NCBI RefSeq assembly: GCF_001642795.1
Contig: NZ_LKEH01000018.1
Location: 374,864 to 438,863 of the forward strand
Source of the DNA: Pseudomonas viridiflava
GTDB taxonomy: Bacteria; Pseudomonadota; Gammaproteobacteria; Pseudomonadales; Pseudomonadaceae
Reading direction: 5' to 3'
Length of the DNA stretch: 64,000 nucleotides
Of this stretch, positions 9,875-18,428 are shown one piece after another; the first letter of the stretch is position 1; the number at the start of each line of letters is the position of its first letter. The notes under the pieces are model-generated. The model was not told the DNA's origin. It saw only the letters and a list, made by a program, of their open reading frames with translations, and searched no databases. Made by a program: the position numbers and the translations under genes.

Positions 9875-10036
9875 AGTCTGGATAAAACGGTTGCAAAAAT
9901 CTGCTGTCACTGACTTTTGTCAATCCAAGAGCGCTGTTCCGGCCTGTTGAAGATCCTCTTTTCTGTGTTGTGCGCGCTTCAAACCCTTGTTTTATAAGGG
10001 GTGGCAGACTGCTAGCAAAATTTTTGAAAAAAACAC

Positions 10037-10063
10037 TCAAGCAACCTGCCATCGCGACGATAA
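10037..10063 (+). promoter_or_regulatory. Sigma-28 (FliA) promoter of fliC
   Basis: The -35 element TCAAGCAA-like block starts at 10037 (TCAAG) and the -10 element GACGATAA is at 10056-10063. The spacing equals the consensus TAAAGTTT-N11-GCCGATAA arrangement. It is the class IV promoter expected for flagellin. Confidence 0.85.
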
Positions 10064-10144
10064 CTATTACGAAGGTTCTCTAGGCATACCCGGCGCTTGC
10101 AGGGGCCGGAAGCCACGTAGTACACAACCCACGAGGAATTCATC

Positions 10145-10993
10145 ATGGCTTTAACAGTAAATACCAACGTTACATCGTTGGCCGTTCAAAAGAACCTGAA
10201 CCGCGCCTCTGACGCACTGTCCACTTCCATGTCCCGTCTGTCGTCGGGCCTGAAAGTACAGAACGCCCGTGACAACGTGGGTGTTTTGAGCACCATCGCT
10301 TCGATCAACTCGCAGGTTCGTGGTCAGACCGTAGCGATCCAGAACGCCAACGACGGTATGTCCCTGGCTCAGACCGCTGAAGGCGCTCTGCAAGAATCCG
10401 TATCGATCCTGCAGCGTATGCGTGAACTGGCAGTTCAGTCGCGTAACGACAGTAACAGCGCGGTCGACCGTACTGCCTTGAACAAAGAATTCACCGCGAT
10501 GAGCGCTGAATTGACCCGTATCTCGGCCAGTACCAACCTGAACGGCAAGAACCTGCTTGACGGTTCCGCCAGCACCATGACCTTCCAGGTCGGCGCCAAC
10601 ACCGGTAGCTCCAACCAGATCACTCTGACCCTGAGCGCAAGCTTTGACGCAGAAACCCTGGGCGTTGGTTCGGCCATCAGCATCGTCGGTTCGGACAGTG
10701 CTGCTTCGGAAGCCGCCTTCTCTGCTGCAATCACTGCAATCGACTCCGCTCTGCAGACCATCTCGTCTAGCCGTGCTGATCTCGGTGCTGCACAAAACCG
10801 TCTGACCACCACCATCTCCAACCTGCAGAACATCAACGAAAACGCCAGTGCTGCACTGGGTCGTCTGCAAGACACCGACTTCGCTGCTGAAACTGCACAA
10901 CTGACCAAGCAGCAGACTCTGCAACAGGCTTCGACTTCGATCCTGTCTCAGGCCAACCAGCTGCCATCCGCTGTACTGAAACTGCTTCAGTAA
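10145..10993 (+). CDS. fliC: Flagellin, with an atypical flg22 region
   Basis: Major filament subunit, 282 residues, with conserved D0/D1 ends and a short variable centre as in P. syringae flagellin. All six serines reported as glycosylated in P. syringae (143, 164, 176, 183, 193, 201) are present. The C-terminal half is ordinary (NLQNINENASAALGR, then QANQLPSAVLKLLQ). The odd part is residues 38-55. The normally near-invariant N-terminal D1 segment after SSGLK reads VQNARDNVGVLSTIASIN, where pseudomonads usually have INSAKDDAAGLQIA. Length and frame are preserved, so this is a set of substitutions, not a frameshift. The flgII-28 region (84-111) is nearly normal. ATG start with a GAGGAATT ribosome site. 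Confidence 0.97.
   Translation: MALTVNTNVTSLAVQKNLNRASDALSTSMSRLSSGLKVQNARDNVGVLSTIASINSQVRGQTVAIQNANDGMSLAQTAEGALQESVSILQRMRELAVQSRNDSNSAVDRTALNKEFTAMSAELTRISASTNLNGKNLLDGSASTMTFQVGANTGSSNQITLTLSASFDAETLGVGSAISIVGSDSAASEAAFSAAITAIDSALQTISSSRADLGAAQNRLTTTISNLQNINENASAALGRLQDTDFAAETAQLTKQQTLQQASTSILSQANQLPSAVLKLLQ
10232..10297 (+). other. flg22 epitope segment of FliC, strongly diverged
   Basis: Codons 30-51 of fliC encode the segment corresponding to flg22, sensed by plant FLS2. Counting within the peptide, positions 2-8 (RLSSGLK) and D14 are kept. D15 is replaced by N, A16-A17 by V-G, G18 by V, and Q20-I21-A22 by S-T-I. In the FLS2-BAK1 structure G18 fits tightly between receptor and co-receptor, so valine there should disturb recognition; that consequence is inference. 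Confidence 0.85.
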
Positions 10994-11010
10994 TATCGGC
11001 ATGAGTTTTG

Positions 11011-11046
11011 GCGGGGGAGTGCGTAATCGTGCTCTCTCGCTTTTTT
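11011..11046 (+). terminator. Rho-independent terminator of fliC
   Basis: A 12-base-pair stem with some G:T pairs (11011-11022 with 11029-11040) and a 6-base loop, followed by six T (11041-11046). It sits 17 bases after the fliC stop and just before the flaG ribosome site, so flaG depends on read-through or on its own promoter. Confidence 0.85.
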
Positions 11047-11065
11047 GCTTTCGGAGGTGATGGTC

Positions 11066-11458
11066 ATGGAGATGAGTGTAAAGCTGAACGTGTCCTATCC
11101 GGCCGTTCAACCGACGAGTCCGGCTCCGGCCATGGACAAGTCTGTTGATAAGCCTGCCGACGTCAAGTTGGTGGAGCGGGTTGCCGCTTCGGATGAAAGC
11201 AAAGACCTGGATCATAAGAAGGATGATGCTCAGGAGGAGACTAAAGTCAGGGCCGCGGCGGACGAAATCCAGAAATTTTTTCATTCGGTCAAACGCAATC
11301 TTGAGTTTTCGATCGATGAAGGTTCTGGCAAAGTCATCGTCAAAGTCATTGCAAGTGACTCTGGTGAAGTGATCCGGCAGATTCCGAATGCAGAAATCCT
11401 GAAACTGGCCGATAGCCTGAGTGACGCGAACAGTTTGTTGTTCCGCGCCAAGGCCTGA
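11066..11458 (+). CDS. flaG: Flagellar protein FlaG
   Basis: FlaG family protein of 130 residues, usually associated with control of filament length. The N-terminal half is polar and low complexity (Lys/Asp/Ala-rich). The C-terminal half has the family core (FFHSVKRNLEFSIDEGSGKVIVKVIAS, then GEVIRQIPNAEILKLAD). The ATG at 11066 lies 8 bases after GGAGG (11053-11057) and is preferred over the in-frame ATG at 11060, which is too close, and an upstream TTG. It lies between fliC and fliD, its usual place in Pseudomonas. Confidence 0.93.
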   Translation: MEMSVKLNVSYPAVQPTSPAPAMDKSVDKPADVKLVERVAASDESKDLDHKKDDAQEETKVRAAADEIQKFFHSVKRNLEFSIDEGSGKVIVKVIASDSGEVIRQIPNAEILKLADSLSDANSLLFRAKA

Positions 11459-11537
11459 CCACCGGTAAGGTTATTGTTGCAGGGTTTGGAGGGTCAAATG
11501 CCTCGAAGCCCGGTGACACACTAGAAGGAGAAGCGAA

Positions 11538-12998
11538 ATGGCAAGTCCAATTACCTCGACAGTAGGCGTGGGTTCGGGTCTTAATATTGCTGAAATCGTC
11601 AAGGGGCTGGCGGGTGCCGAGAGACAGCCCAAGCAGACTCAGTTAGACAAGCAGACTTCCACTACCTCAGCCTCGCTGTCGGGTGTCGGTCAGCTGTCGT
11701 CTGCGCTGGCTGCGTTCCAGAAAACCATGGACACGCTCAACAGCACCACAACGCTTGCGTTCAATGGCTTCGCGGCGACCTCGGCCGACGAAAAGGTCTT
11801 GAAGGCGACGGCGGGTAACAACGCAGTCAATGGTACTTATGCGATCGCTGTCACCAAGTTGGCGACTCCGTCCAAGGTCGCGACTGCAGCATTGACCGCC
11901 GCACAGACCAGTGCCATTCCGAGTGGTACCCTGAAAATCACTCAAAATGGCGTTGCTCAGAATGTCGAGATCGATCCGGGCTCCACGCTTGAGCAGGCGC
12001 GTGACAAGATCAACTCCACGCTTCAAGGCAAGGGCATTACCGCGAACATCATCAACGACACCAGCGGTGCGCGTCTGGTGTTCAGTTCGACCACAACCGG
12101 CAGCGGCAGTGACATCTCGGTAGAGGGCAGTTCCGGTCTGGAAATGTTCAATATCGATGGCACAAAGAAAATGTCGGAGACCGCCACCACAGATGCCAAC
12201 GGCAAAGTGATTGGAGGTGCGGGCGCGATTTCGGGTCTGGCGGGAGACGCAGAGTTCACCGTTGACGGTCTCAGTCTGACCAGTAAGACAAACAAGGTGA
12301 GCGGCGCGATTTCCGGCATCACGTTTGACCTGGTTGCGCCGAGTGCACCAGGCGCCACCACCACCGTTACCGTGGCAACCAACACGGATGGTCTGAAGGC
12401 TTCTCTGCAGAGCTTCGTGGATTCCTACAACACATTGGTCAAGCTTGTCGCGACGCTTACCAAGGGTTCGATGGGCAAAGATTCTGCCGGCAAGGATGTG
12501 TTTGTACCTGCTCCGCTGACCGGCGACGCAACGCCTCGCTCGCTACTGGCAGTGATCCGTACACAGATCGCCACCTCGACCTCGACCTCAGGCCTTGGCT
12601 CTCTCGCTCAGTTGGGTATCCAGACGCAGCAGACCGACGGCACATTGTCGCTGGACTCGGCCAAGTTCACGGCGGCGTTGAGTGACAAGAAGATGGGTAG
12701 CCAGATCCAGGCGCTATTCACCGGTGAAGGTGGTCTGCTGAGTCGTCTGGACAAGGCTGTCAAGCCTTACAATGACCCGGCCAAGGGCATTCTTCCGAGC
12801 AAGACGACCAGTCTGACGGCGATGCAGAAGCAACTGACCAAAGATCAGGCTGACCTGGACCGTCGTATCGACACCCTCACGGCGAACCTGACCAAGAAGT
12901 ACAACGCGATGGACCTGGTGGTGGGGCAGCTCAAGGCGACCGCCAGCAGCATCACGTCGATCTTCGCCGCCATGAATGCGCAAAAGAACAATTCGTAG
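11538..12998 (+). CDS. fliD: Flagellar filament cap protein
   Basis: FliD (HAP2) caps the growing filament and folds incoming flagellin; in Pseudomonas it is also a surface adhesin. The 486-residue protein has the FliD N-terminal signature (GVGSGLNIAEIVKGLAGAERQPKQTQLDKQ), a Ser/Thr/Gly-rich variable centre, and the C-terminal FliD domain (QSFVDSYNTLVKLVATLTKG, then QKQLTKDQADLDRRIDTL coiled coil and LTKKYNAMDLVVGQL). ATG with a strong AGAAGGAGAA ribosome site. A strong terminator follows it. Confidence 0.96.
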   Translation: MASPITSTVGVGSGLNIAEIVKGLAGAERQPKQTQLDKQTSTTSASLSGVGQLSSALAAFQKTMDTLNSTTTLAFNGFAATSADEKVLKATAGNNAVNGTYAIAVTKLATPSKVATAALTAAQTSAIPSGTLKITQNGVAQNVEIDPGSTLEQARDKINSTLQGKGITANIINDTSGARLVFSSTTTGSGSDISVEGSSGLEMFNIDGTKKMSETATTDANGKVIGGAGAISGLAGDAEFTVDGLSLTSKTNKVSGAISGITFDLVAPSAPGATTTVTVATNTDGLKASLQSFVDSYNTLVKLVATLTKGSMGKDSAGKDVFVPAPLTGDATPRSLLAVIRTQIATSTSTSGLGSLAQLGIQTQQTDGTLSLDSAKFTAALSDKKMGSQIQALFTGEGGLLSRLDKAVKPYNDPAKGILPSKTTSLTAMQKQLTKDQADLDRRIDTLTANLTKKYNAMDLVVGQLKATASSITSIFAAMNAQKNNS

Positions 12999-13024
12999 TT
13001 CCATTTGCCGATTATTGTGCTTGC

Positions 13025-13058
13025 CAACAACCCGACCCTGTGTCGGGTTGTTGTTTTT
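13025..13058 (+). terminator. Rho-independent terminator after fliD
   Basis: A perfect 12-base stem (CAACAACCCGAC at 13025-13036 with its complement at 13042-13053), 5-base loop, then T-rich sequence. It isolates fliD from fliS, which has its own sigma-28 promoter immediately downstream. Confidence 0.92.
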
Positions 13059-13062
13059 GGGC

Positions 13063-13089
13063 TAAAGTTTTTTCGCGCTGCGTCGATAG
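13063..13089 (+). promoter_or_regulatory. Sigma-28 promoter of fliS-fliT
   Basis: TAAAGTTT (13063-13070), an 11-base spacer, and GTCGATAG (13082-13089). The -35 is identical to the FliA consensus and the -10 differs from GCCGATAA at two positions. It starts 5 bases after the fliD terminator and 38 bases before the fliS ATG. Confidence 0.78.
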
Positions 13090-13127
13090 CTTGAATATGA
13101 GTAATCTGGATTATCACGAGGCCCCCT

Positions 13128-13523
13128 ATGAATCCGATGTTAGCGTTGCGGCAGTATCAGAAGATTGGTTCCCAGGCACAGACCTCGGAAGCCAGCCCAC
13201 ACCGTCTGGTTCAGATGCTGATGGAGGGCGGTCTGGATCGCATTGCCCAGGCCAAGGGCGCGATGTCACGCAAGGAAATCGCTAACAAGGGCATCTTCAT
13301 CAGCAAGGCCATCGGCATTGTAGGCGGCCTGCGTGATGGTCTGGATCTTGAAAAAGAGCCGACAGAGGCTCTGATCAGGCAGGACAAGCTGTATCACTAC
13401 ATGATGACGCGTCTCGCTGAAGCCAATGCGCACAACGATCAGAAAATGCTCGATGAAGTGGCAGGTCTGTTGATCACGGTCAAGGAAGGCTGGGACGCCA
13501 TCGGCACCACGCAATCGCAATAA
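13128..13523 (+). CDS. fliS: Flagellin export chaperone FliS
   Basis: A 131-residue helical protein that binds the C-terminus of FliC in the cytoplasm and delivers it to FlhA. Family features are visible: the YQKIGSQAQTSEASPHRLVQMLMEGGLDRIAQAKGAM helix region and the HYMMTRLAEAN segment. It starts with ATG, follows a terminator plus a sigma-28 promoter, and is followed after 28 bases by fliT. Confidence 0.96.
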   Translation: MNPMLALRQYQKIGSQAQTSEASPHRLVQMLMEGGLDRIAQAKGAMSRKEIANKGIFISKAIGIVGGLRDGLDLEKEPTEALIRQDKLYHYMMTRLAEANAHNDQKMLDEVAGLLITVKEGWDAIGTTQSQ

Positions 13524-13551
13524 GGCCCGGCTGCCTTAGGAGAGAGACATC

Positions 13552-13848
13552 ATGAGTGCTGCACTCAAGCGAATCGAAGAAACCCGTGAGGCCTTGGTCG
13601 GGGCGCTGGCTGAGCGCGACTGGGAGGCCATCGGCAAGCTTGACCTGGCGTGCCGTGAATGTGTCGATGCGGTGGTCGGCCATTCGCCTGATGACGAGCC
13701 CGCCCTGCGCAGCAACCTGGAAGAGCTTTTAGGGGTCTACAGGCAATTGATTGACGTCGCAACCGGCGAGCGTCAAGCAATCGTCGATGAAATGGCACAA
13801 ATCCAGAATGCGAAAAACGCAACGAAGGTCTATCATCTCTTCGGCTAG
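13552..13848 (+). CDS. fliT: FliT/FleP-type flagellar export chaperone
   Basis: A small, mostly helical 98-residue protein directly after fliS, the place of fliT (called fleP in P. aeruginosa). FliT family members chaperone FliD and can regulate flagellar transcription. Sequence similarity within this family is low, so the assignment rests on size, helical and acidic composition (ALAERDWEAIGKLDLACRECVDAVV) and gene order. ATG with a good AGGAGAGAG ribosome site. Confidence 0.8.
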   Translation: MSAALKRIEETREALVGALAERDWEAIGKLDLACRECVDAVVGHSPDDEPALRSNLEELLGVYRQLIDVATGERQAIVDEMAQIQNAKNATKVYHLFG

Positions 13849-13912
13849 CTTTTATTTGTCGTTTTAATTATCCGACAGGAAGTTCGCCATAAATTTGACT
13901 GTGTACGTTTTT

Positions 13913-13941
13913 TTGACTTAACTAGTGATGTTTACTATTTT
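13913..13941 (+). promoter_or_regulatory. Candidate sigma-70 promoter of fleQ
   Basis: TTGACT (13913-13918), a 17-base spacer, and TATTTT (13936-13941), 86 bases before the fleQ start in an AT-rich stretch. fleQ is known to be sigma-70 dependent in P. aeruginosa. Matches are 5/6 and 4/6, so this is only a candidate. Confidence 0.4.
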
Positions 13942-14026
13942 CTGGCGTCTCATCGTTTATATCGGCTGAGCGGCCAAGCTGCCCCCCAATCATGGGCATT
14001 GAGTTGACTAGGGAAGTTGCTATTGC

Positions 14027-15502
14027 ATGTGGCGTGAAATCAAGATTCTGCTAATCGATGACGATAGCCAGCGCCGCCGGGATCTGGCGGTTATCCTGAA
14101 CTTCCTTGGCGAAGAAAATCTTTCCTGTTCCAGTCAAGACTGGCAGCAGGTCGTAGGCTCGTTAGGGTCTACGCGGGAAGTGCTTTGCGTGCTGATCGGC
14201 AACGTAAACGCCCCGGGCAGCCTTCAAGGACTGCTTAAGACCATCGCCGCATGGGATGAGTTCCTTCCTGTTTTGCTTTTGGGCGAAAGTTCTTCCGTCG
14301 AGCTTCCGGAAGACATGCGCAGGCGCGTGCTGTCTGCGCTGGAAATGCCGCCCAGCTACAGCAAACTGCTGGATTCCCTGCACCGTGCCCAGGTCTATCG
14401 TGAAATGTACGATCAGGCCCGTGAGCGTGGTCGTCATCGCGAACCGAACCTGTTCCGCAGCCTCGTCGGTACCAGTCGTGCGATCCAGCATGTGCGGCAG
14501 ATGATGCAGCAGGTGGCCGACACCGACGCCAGTGTTCTGATTCTGGGCGAGTCCGGCACCGGCAAGGAAGTTGTTGCCCGTAACCTGCATTACCACTCCA
14601 AACGCCGCGACGCGCCTTTTGTGCCCGTCAACTGCGGTGCGATTCCGGCTGAATTGCTGGAAAGCGAATTGTTCGGTCACGAAAAGGGCGCTTTTACCGG
14701 GGCGATCACCAGTCGTGCCGGGCGCTTCGAGCTGGCCAATGGCGGCACTCTGTTTCTGGATGAGATCGGCGACATGCCGCTGCCGATGCAGGTCAAATTG
14801 CTACGAGTCCTGCAGGAACGCACCTTTGAGCGCGTTGGCAGTAACAAGACCCAGAGCATTGATGTGCGCATCATTGCCGCTACGCACAAGAATCTCGAAA
14901 ACATGATCGAGATCGGCAGCTTTCGTGAAGACCTTTATTACCGTCTGAACGTGTTCCCGATCGAGATGGCGCCGCTGCGTGAGTGCGTCGAAGACATTCC
15001 GCTGCTGATGAACGAACTGATCTCGCGCATGGAACACGAAAAGCGCGGCTCTATCCGTTTCAATTCGGCGGCCATCATGTCGCTGTGCCGTCATGCCTGG
15101 CCGGGTAACGTTCGCGAGCTGGCCAGCCTGGTGGAGCGCATGGCGATCATGCACCCGTACGGTGTGATCGGTGTTGCCGAACTGCCGAAGAAGTTTCGCT
15201 ATGTCGACGATGAAGACGAGCAGATGGTCGACAGCCTGCGCAGCGAGATCGAAGAGCGCGTCGCCATCAACGGTCATACGCCAAACTTCGCCTCCGGTGC
15301 GCTGTTGCCGCCTGAAGGGCTCGATCTGAAAGACTACCTGGGTGGTCTCGAGCAGGGGCTTATTCAGCAGGCGCTGGATGATGCCAACGGCATCGTTGCC
15401 CGTGCCGCCGAGCGTCTGCGGATACGTCGCACGACGCTGGTCGAGAAGATGCGCAAGTACGGCATGAGCCGTCGGGAAGGAGACGAACAGGCGGAGGATT
15501 GA
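14027..15502 (+). CDS. fleQ: Master flagellar transcription activator FleQ
   Basis: Sigma-54 enhancer-binding protein (491 residues) at the top of the Pseudomonas flagellar cascade; it also switches exopolysaccharide genes in response to c-di-GMP. Order: an N-terminal receiver-like domain (1-120) with no aspartate in the usual phospho-site context ([11 protein letters not shown]); the AAA+ domain with Walker A GESGTGKE, the sigma-54 contact loop GAFTGA and Walker [13 protein letters not shown]; and a C-terminal Fis-type helix-turn-helix ([19 protein letters not shown]). The LFRS motif with Arg144, known in P. aeruginosa FleQ to bind c-di-GMP, is present at the same residue numbers (142-145). 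ATG at 14027; a strong terminator follows. Confidence 0.97.
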   Translation: MWREIKILLIDDDSQRRRDLAVILNFLGEENLSCSSQDWQQVVGSLGSTREVLCVLIGNVNAPGSLQGLLKTIAAWDEFLPVLLLGESSSVELPEDMRRRVLSALEMPPSYSKLLDSLHRAQVYREMYDQARERGRHREPNLFRSLVGTSRAIQHVRQMMQQVADTDASVLILGESGTGKEVVARNLHYHSKRRDAPFVPVNCGAIPAELLESELFGHEKGAFTGAITSRAGRFELANGGTLFLDEIGDMPLPMQVKLLRVLQERTFERVGSNKTQSIDVRIIAATHKNLENMIEIGSFREDLYYRLNVFPIEMAPLRECVEDIPLLMNELISRMEHEKRGSIRFNSAAIMSLCRHAWPGNVRELASLVERMAIMHPYGVIGVAELPKKFRYVDDEDEQMVDSLRSEIEERVAINGHTPNFASGALLPPEGLDLKDYLGGLEQGLIQQALDDANGIVARAAERLRIRRTTLVEKMRKYGMSRREGDEQAED

Positions 15503-15526
15503 CGCCTGCTCGAAATGCCAAAAATC

Positions 15527-15555
15527 AAACCCCTGAATTTTCAGGGGTTTTTTTT
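15527..15555 (+). terminator. Rho-independent terminator of fleQ
   Basis: AAACCCCTGAA (15527-15537) pairs with TTCAGGGGTTT (15540-15550) and is followed by T residues. The T-run abuts the sigma-54 promoter for fleSR, so the two units are cleanly separated. Confidence 0.92.
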
Positions 15556-15571
15556 CGGCACGAGGATTGCT
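15555..15571 (+). promoter_or_regulatory. Sigma-54 promoter of fleSR
   Basis: TCGGCACGAGGATTGCT: GG at 15557-15558 and GC at 15569-15570 with a 10-base gap, near-perfect against YTGGCACG-N4-TTGCW. It lies 53 bases before fleS. FleQ-dependent sigma-54 transcription of fleSR is established in P. aeruginosa. Confidence 0.88.
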
Positions 15572-15624
15572 AAGTCTCTCTCAACACACCGTTTACTGAC
15601 GGTCCGCCACGCGAGAGATGATTT

Positions 15625-16839
15625 ATGTCCAACGCCGCCCACATGACTTCCGAACTGTCTGCCCAGCCGTTTCCTGCCCTTGAGCTGGAAAGCCGTCACG
15701 GGCTGGAACAGGCGTTTTCGCTGTTCAACCAGATGTCGGCGCAATTGACCGATTCCTACGGACATCTGGAAGCACGCGTGACTGAACTCAAGGGTGAGCT
15801 GGCGCAGGCCGGTGTTCAGCGTCTTCAGGAGCTGGCAGAAAAAGAGCGCCTGGCCAACCGCCTGCAGAACCTGCTTGATTTGCTGCCGGGAGGCGTGATC
15901 GTCATCGACGGCATGGGGGTGGTCCGCGAGGCCAACCCTGCTGCAATCGATCTGCTGGGTCAGCCGTTGCTGGGCATGCTGTGGCGGCATGTGATCAGTC
16001 GCTGCTTCGCTCCGCGTGAAGATGACGGGCACGAGATATCGCTGAAGGACGGCCGTCGTCTGTCCATTTCCACTCGTTCACTGGATGCCGAGCCCGGTCA
16101 GTTGGTATTGCTTAACGACCTGACTGAAACCCGTCGCCTGCAGGAGCAGTTGGCCCGTCACGAACGTCTGTCTTCTCTGGGGCGAATGGTTGCCTCGCTG
16201 GCGCATCAGATTCGCACGCCGCTGTCGGCTGCGATGATCTATGCCAGTCATCTGACCGAGCAGGAGCTGCCGGTGGAAACCCAGCAGCGTTTTGCCGGCC
16301 GACTCAAGGAGCGTCTGCACGAACTCGAGCATCAGGTGCGTGACATGCTGGTGTTCGCCCGTGGCGAACTGCCGCTGACCGACCGGATCGCGCCGGGTGC
16401 GTTGTTCCAGGCGCTGCAAAACGCTGCGGCGACCCATTTGCAGGGTGTGGCGGTTCGCTGGCAGTGCGACAGCGTCGACGGTGAGTTGCTGTGCAATCGC
16501 GACACGCTGGTCGGTGCGCTGCTCAATCTGGTTGAAAACGCGGTGCAGGCCAGTGCAGGGCGCACGCGTCTCAAGGTGCACGTCTACAGTCGCGGCAATA
16601 CGTTGCGGCTGTGCATCAGCGACAACGGCAGTGGCATGGATCAGGCGGCGCTGGCTCGCATCGGTGAGCCATTCTTCACCACCAAGACCACCGGCACCGG
16701 CCTGGGCCTTGCGGTGGTCACGGCAGTGACTCGCGCGCATCAGGGTGGCGTGCAATATCGCTCCCGTGTCGGACGTGGTACTTGCGCCATCGTCAGCCTG
16801 CCGTTGATTCCTGCATCCAGTTCAGTGAGTGCCAGCTGA
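15625..16839 (+). CDS. fleS: Flagellar two-component sensor kinase FleS
   Basis: Cytosolic histidine kinase of 404 residues; no membrane segment is visible. A PAS-like domain (about 75-180; VIVIDGMGVVREANPAAIDLLGQ) precedes the HisKA domain with His194 in SLAHQIRTPLSAAM and the HATPase domain (NLVENAVQAS N-box, DNGSGMD G1 box, FFTTKTTGTGLGLAV). It partners FleR to activate class III flagellar genes. It starts with ATG behind a sigma-54 promoter, and its TGA overlaps the fleR ATG by one base, so the two are translationally coupled. Confidence 0.95.
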   Translation: MSNAAHMTSELSAQPFPALELESRHGLEQAFSLFNQMSAQLTDSYGHLEARVTELKGELAQAGVQRLQELAEKERLANRLQNLLDLLPGGVIVIDGMGVVREANPAAIDLLGQPLLGMLWRHVISRCFAPREDDGHEISLKDGRRLSISTRSLDAEPGQLVLLNDLTETRRLQEQLARHERLSSLGRMVASLAHQIRTPLSAAMIYASHLTEQELPVETQQRFAGRLKERLHELEHQVRDMLVFARGELPLTDRIAPGALFQALQNAAATHLQGVAVRWQCDSVDGELLCNRDTLVGALLNLVENAVQASAGRTRLKVHVYSRGNTLRLCISDNGSGMDQAALARIGEPFFTTKTTGTGLGLAVVTAVTRAHQGGVQYRSRVGRGTCAIVSLPLIPASSSVSAS

Positions 16840-18254
16840 TGTCGATCAAGGTGCTGCTGGTCGAAGACGACCGTTCATTGCGCGAGGCGCTGGGGGAAAC
16901 CCTGGAGCTGGCCGGATACGGCTACCGTGCGGTCGGTTCGGCTGAAGAAGCCTTGCTGGCGGTAGAGGCCGAGCCGTTCAGTCTGGTGATCAGTGACGTG
17001 AACATGCCTGGCATGGACGGTCATCAGTTGCTGGCGTTGCTGCGCAATCGTCATCCGCAACTGCCCGTGCTGCTGATGACGGCGCACGGCGCTGTCGAGC
17101 GTGCCGTCGATGCGATGCGCCAGGGCGCTGCGGATTACCTGGTCAAGCCTTTCGAACCCAAGGCGCTGCTGGCGCTGGTCGCACGCCATGCGCTGGGGCG
17201 TCTCGGTCCGGCCGAAGGCGAGGGGCCGATTGCCGTCGAGCCTGCAAGCATTCAACTGCTCAATCTGGCCAGCCGAGTGGCGAAAAGCGACTCCACCGTG
17301 CTGATTTCCGGCGAGTCCGGGACCGGCAAGGAAGTTCTGGCTCGATACATTCATCAAAATTCGCCACGTGCCGATAAGCCTTTCATTGCGATCAACTGCG
17401 CAGCGATTCCCGACAACATGCTCGAGGCCACGCTGTTCGGTCACGAGAAAGGCTCATTTACAGGGGCCATTGCGGCGCAGGCGGGCAAGTTCGAACAGGC
17501 CGATGGCGGCACGATCCTGCTCGACGAGATTTCCGAAATGCCCATGGGCCTGCAGGCCAAGTTGTTGCGCGTGCTTCAAGAGCGCGAGGTTGAGCGGGTC
17601 GGTGCGCGCAAGCCCATCATTCTTGATATTCGTGTGCTGGCGACCACCAACCGTGATTTGGCCGGAGAGGTGGCGGCGGGGCGCTTCCGTGAGGATCTGT
17701 TTTATCGGCTGTCGGTGTTTCCGCTGGCCTGGCAGGCATTGCGTCAAAGGACTGCCGATATTTTGCCGTTGGCCGAGCGTCTTCTGGCCAAGCACGTCAA
17801 TAAAATGAAGCATGCGCCGGTTCGTCTTTCAGCTGAAGCGCAGGCTTGTCTGGTCAGTTATCCATGGCCGGGCAATGTGCGTGAGCTGGACAATGCCGTG
17901 CAGCGCGCGCTGATCCTGCAGCAGGGCGGCGTGATTCAGGCGCAGGATTTCTGTCTCGCCGGCCCGGTGGGCAGCGTTCCTGCTCCGGTGGTCCAGGCGC
18001 CCGCGCCACACATGCCTGTCACGTCATTGGCGGATACTGCAGTGGCCGCTGGCGGTTCAGAGTCCGCAGGTGCACTGGGGGATGACCTCAGGCGTCGAGA
18101 GTTTCAGATGATCATCGACACGCTGCGCGCCGAGCGCGGCCGTCGCAAGGAAGCTGCCGAGCGGCTGGGTATCAGCCCGCGAACGCTGCGTTACAAGCTG
18201 GCGCAGATGCGTGACGCCGGTATGGATGTGGAAGGTTATCTGTTTGCGACCTGA
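16839..18254 (+). CDS. fleR: Flagellar response regulator FleR (NtrC family)
   Basis: Sigma-54 activator of 471 residues. The receiver domain has Asp53 in VISDVNMPGMDG and the conserved Lys in YLVKPFEP. The AAA+ domain has GESGTGKE (Walker A), the sigma-54 contact loop as GSFTGA instead of GAFTGA, and GGTILLDEISEM (Walker B). A Pro/Ala-rich linker leads to a Fis-type helix-turn-helix (ERLGISPRTLRYKLAQM). The start is the ATG in TGATG at the end of fleS; an upstream in-frame ATG at 16782 lies inside fleS and is not used. FleSR drives basal-body and hook genes. Confidence 0.96.
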   Translation: MSIKVLLVEDDRSLREALGETLELAGYGYRAVGSAEEALLAVEAEPFSLVISDVNMPGMDGHQLLALLRNRHPQLPVLLMTAHGAVERAVDAMRQGAADYLVKPFEPKALLALVARHALGRLGPAEGEGPIAVEPASIQLLNLASRVAKSDSTVLISGESGTGKEVLARYIHQNSPRADKPFIAINCAAIPDNMLEATLFGHEKGSFTGAIAAQAGKFEQADGGTILLDEISEMPMGLQAKLLRVLQEREVERVGARKPIILDIRVLATTNRDLAGEVAAGRFREDLFYRLSVFPLAWQALRQRTADILPLAERLLAKHVNKMKHAPVRLSAEAQACLVSYPWPGNVRELDNAVQRALILQQGGVIQAQDFCLAGPVGSVPAPVVQAPAPHMPVTSLADTAVAAGGSESAGALGDDLRRREFQMIIDTLRAERGRRKEAAERLGISPRTLRYKLAQMRDAGMDVEGYLFAT

Positions 18255-18428
18255 CGGCCGCCGTCCAGCCAGCTGCAGACCAGTGGTCGTGATCTGGCGT
18301 ATTTGATTCTTCGTATGACGGATGCAATACGGGAGGCCCGCAGGCCTTGTCCGGTGGGGCTTTGGTCGGTGATGGCGTCTGAATCGACACGATATTCAAT
18401 GATGGTGTGGCATATTGCCGCCATCTAG

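Larger units (their letters stand above)
9825..10144 (+). other. Intergenic region upstream of fliC
   Basis: 320 bases with no credible gene. It holds a weak terminator hairpin for the upstream gene (9843-9874), an AT-rich stretch, the sigma-28 promoter of fliC (10037-10063) and a leader of about 75 bases ending in the AGGA ribosome site of fliC. I see nothing else in it. Confidence 0.8.

Noticed and set aside
10232..10297. Frameshift or sequencing error as the cause of the odd flg22 region
   Set aside because: The frame is continuous, the length is unchanged, flanking residues are normal and several substitutions need more than one base change.
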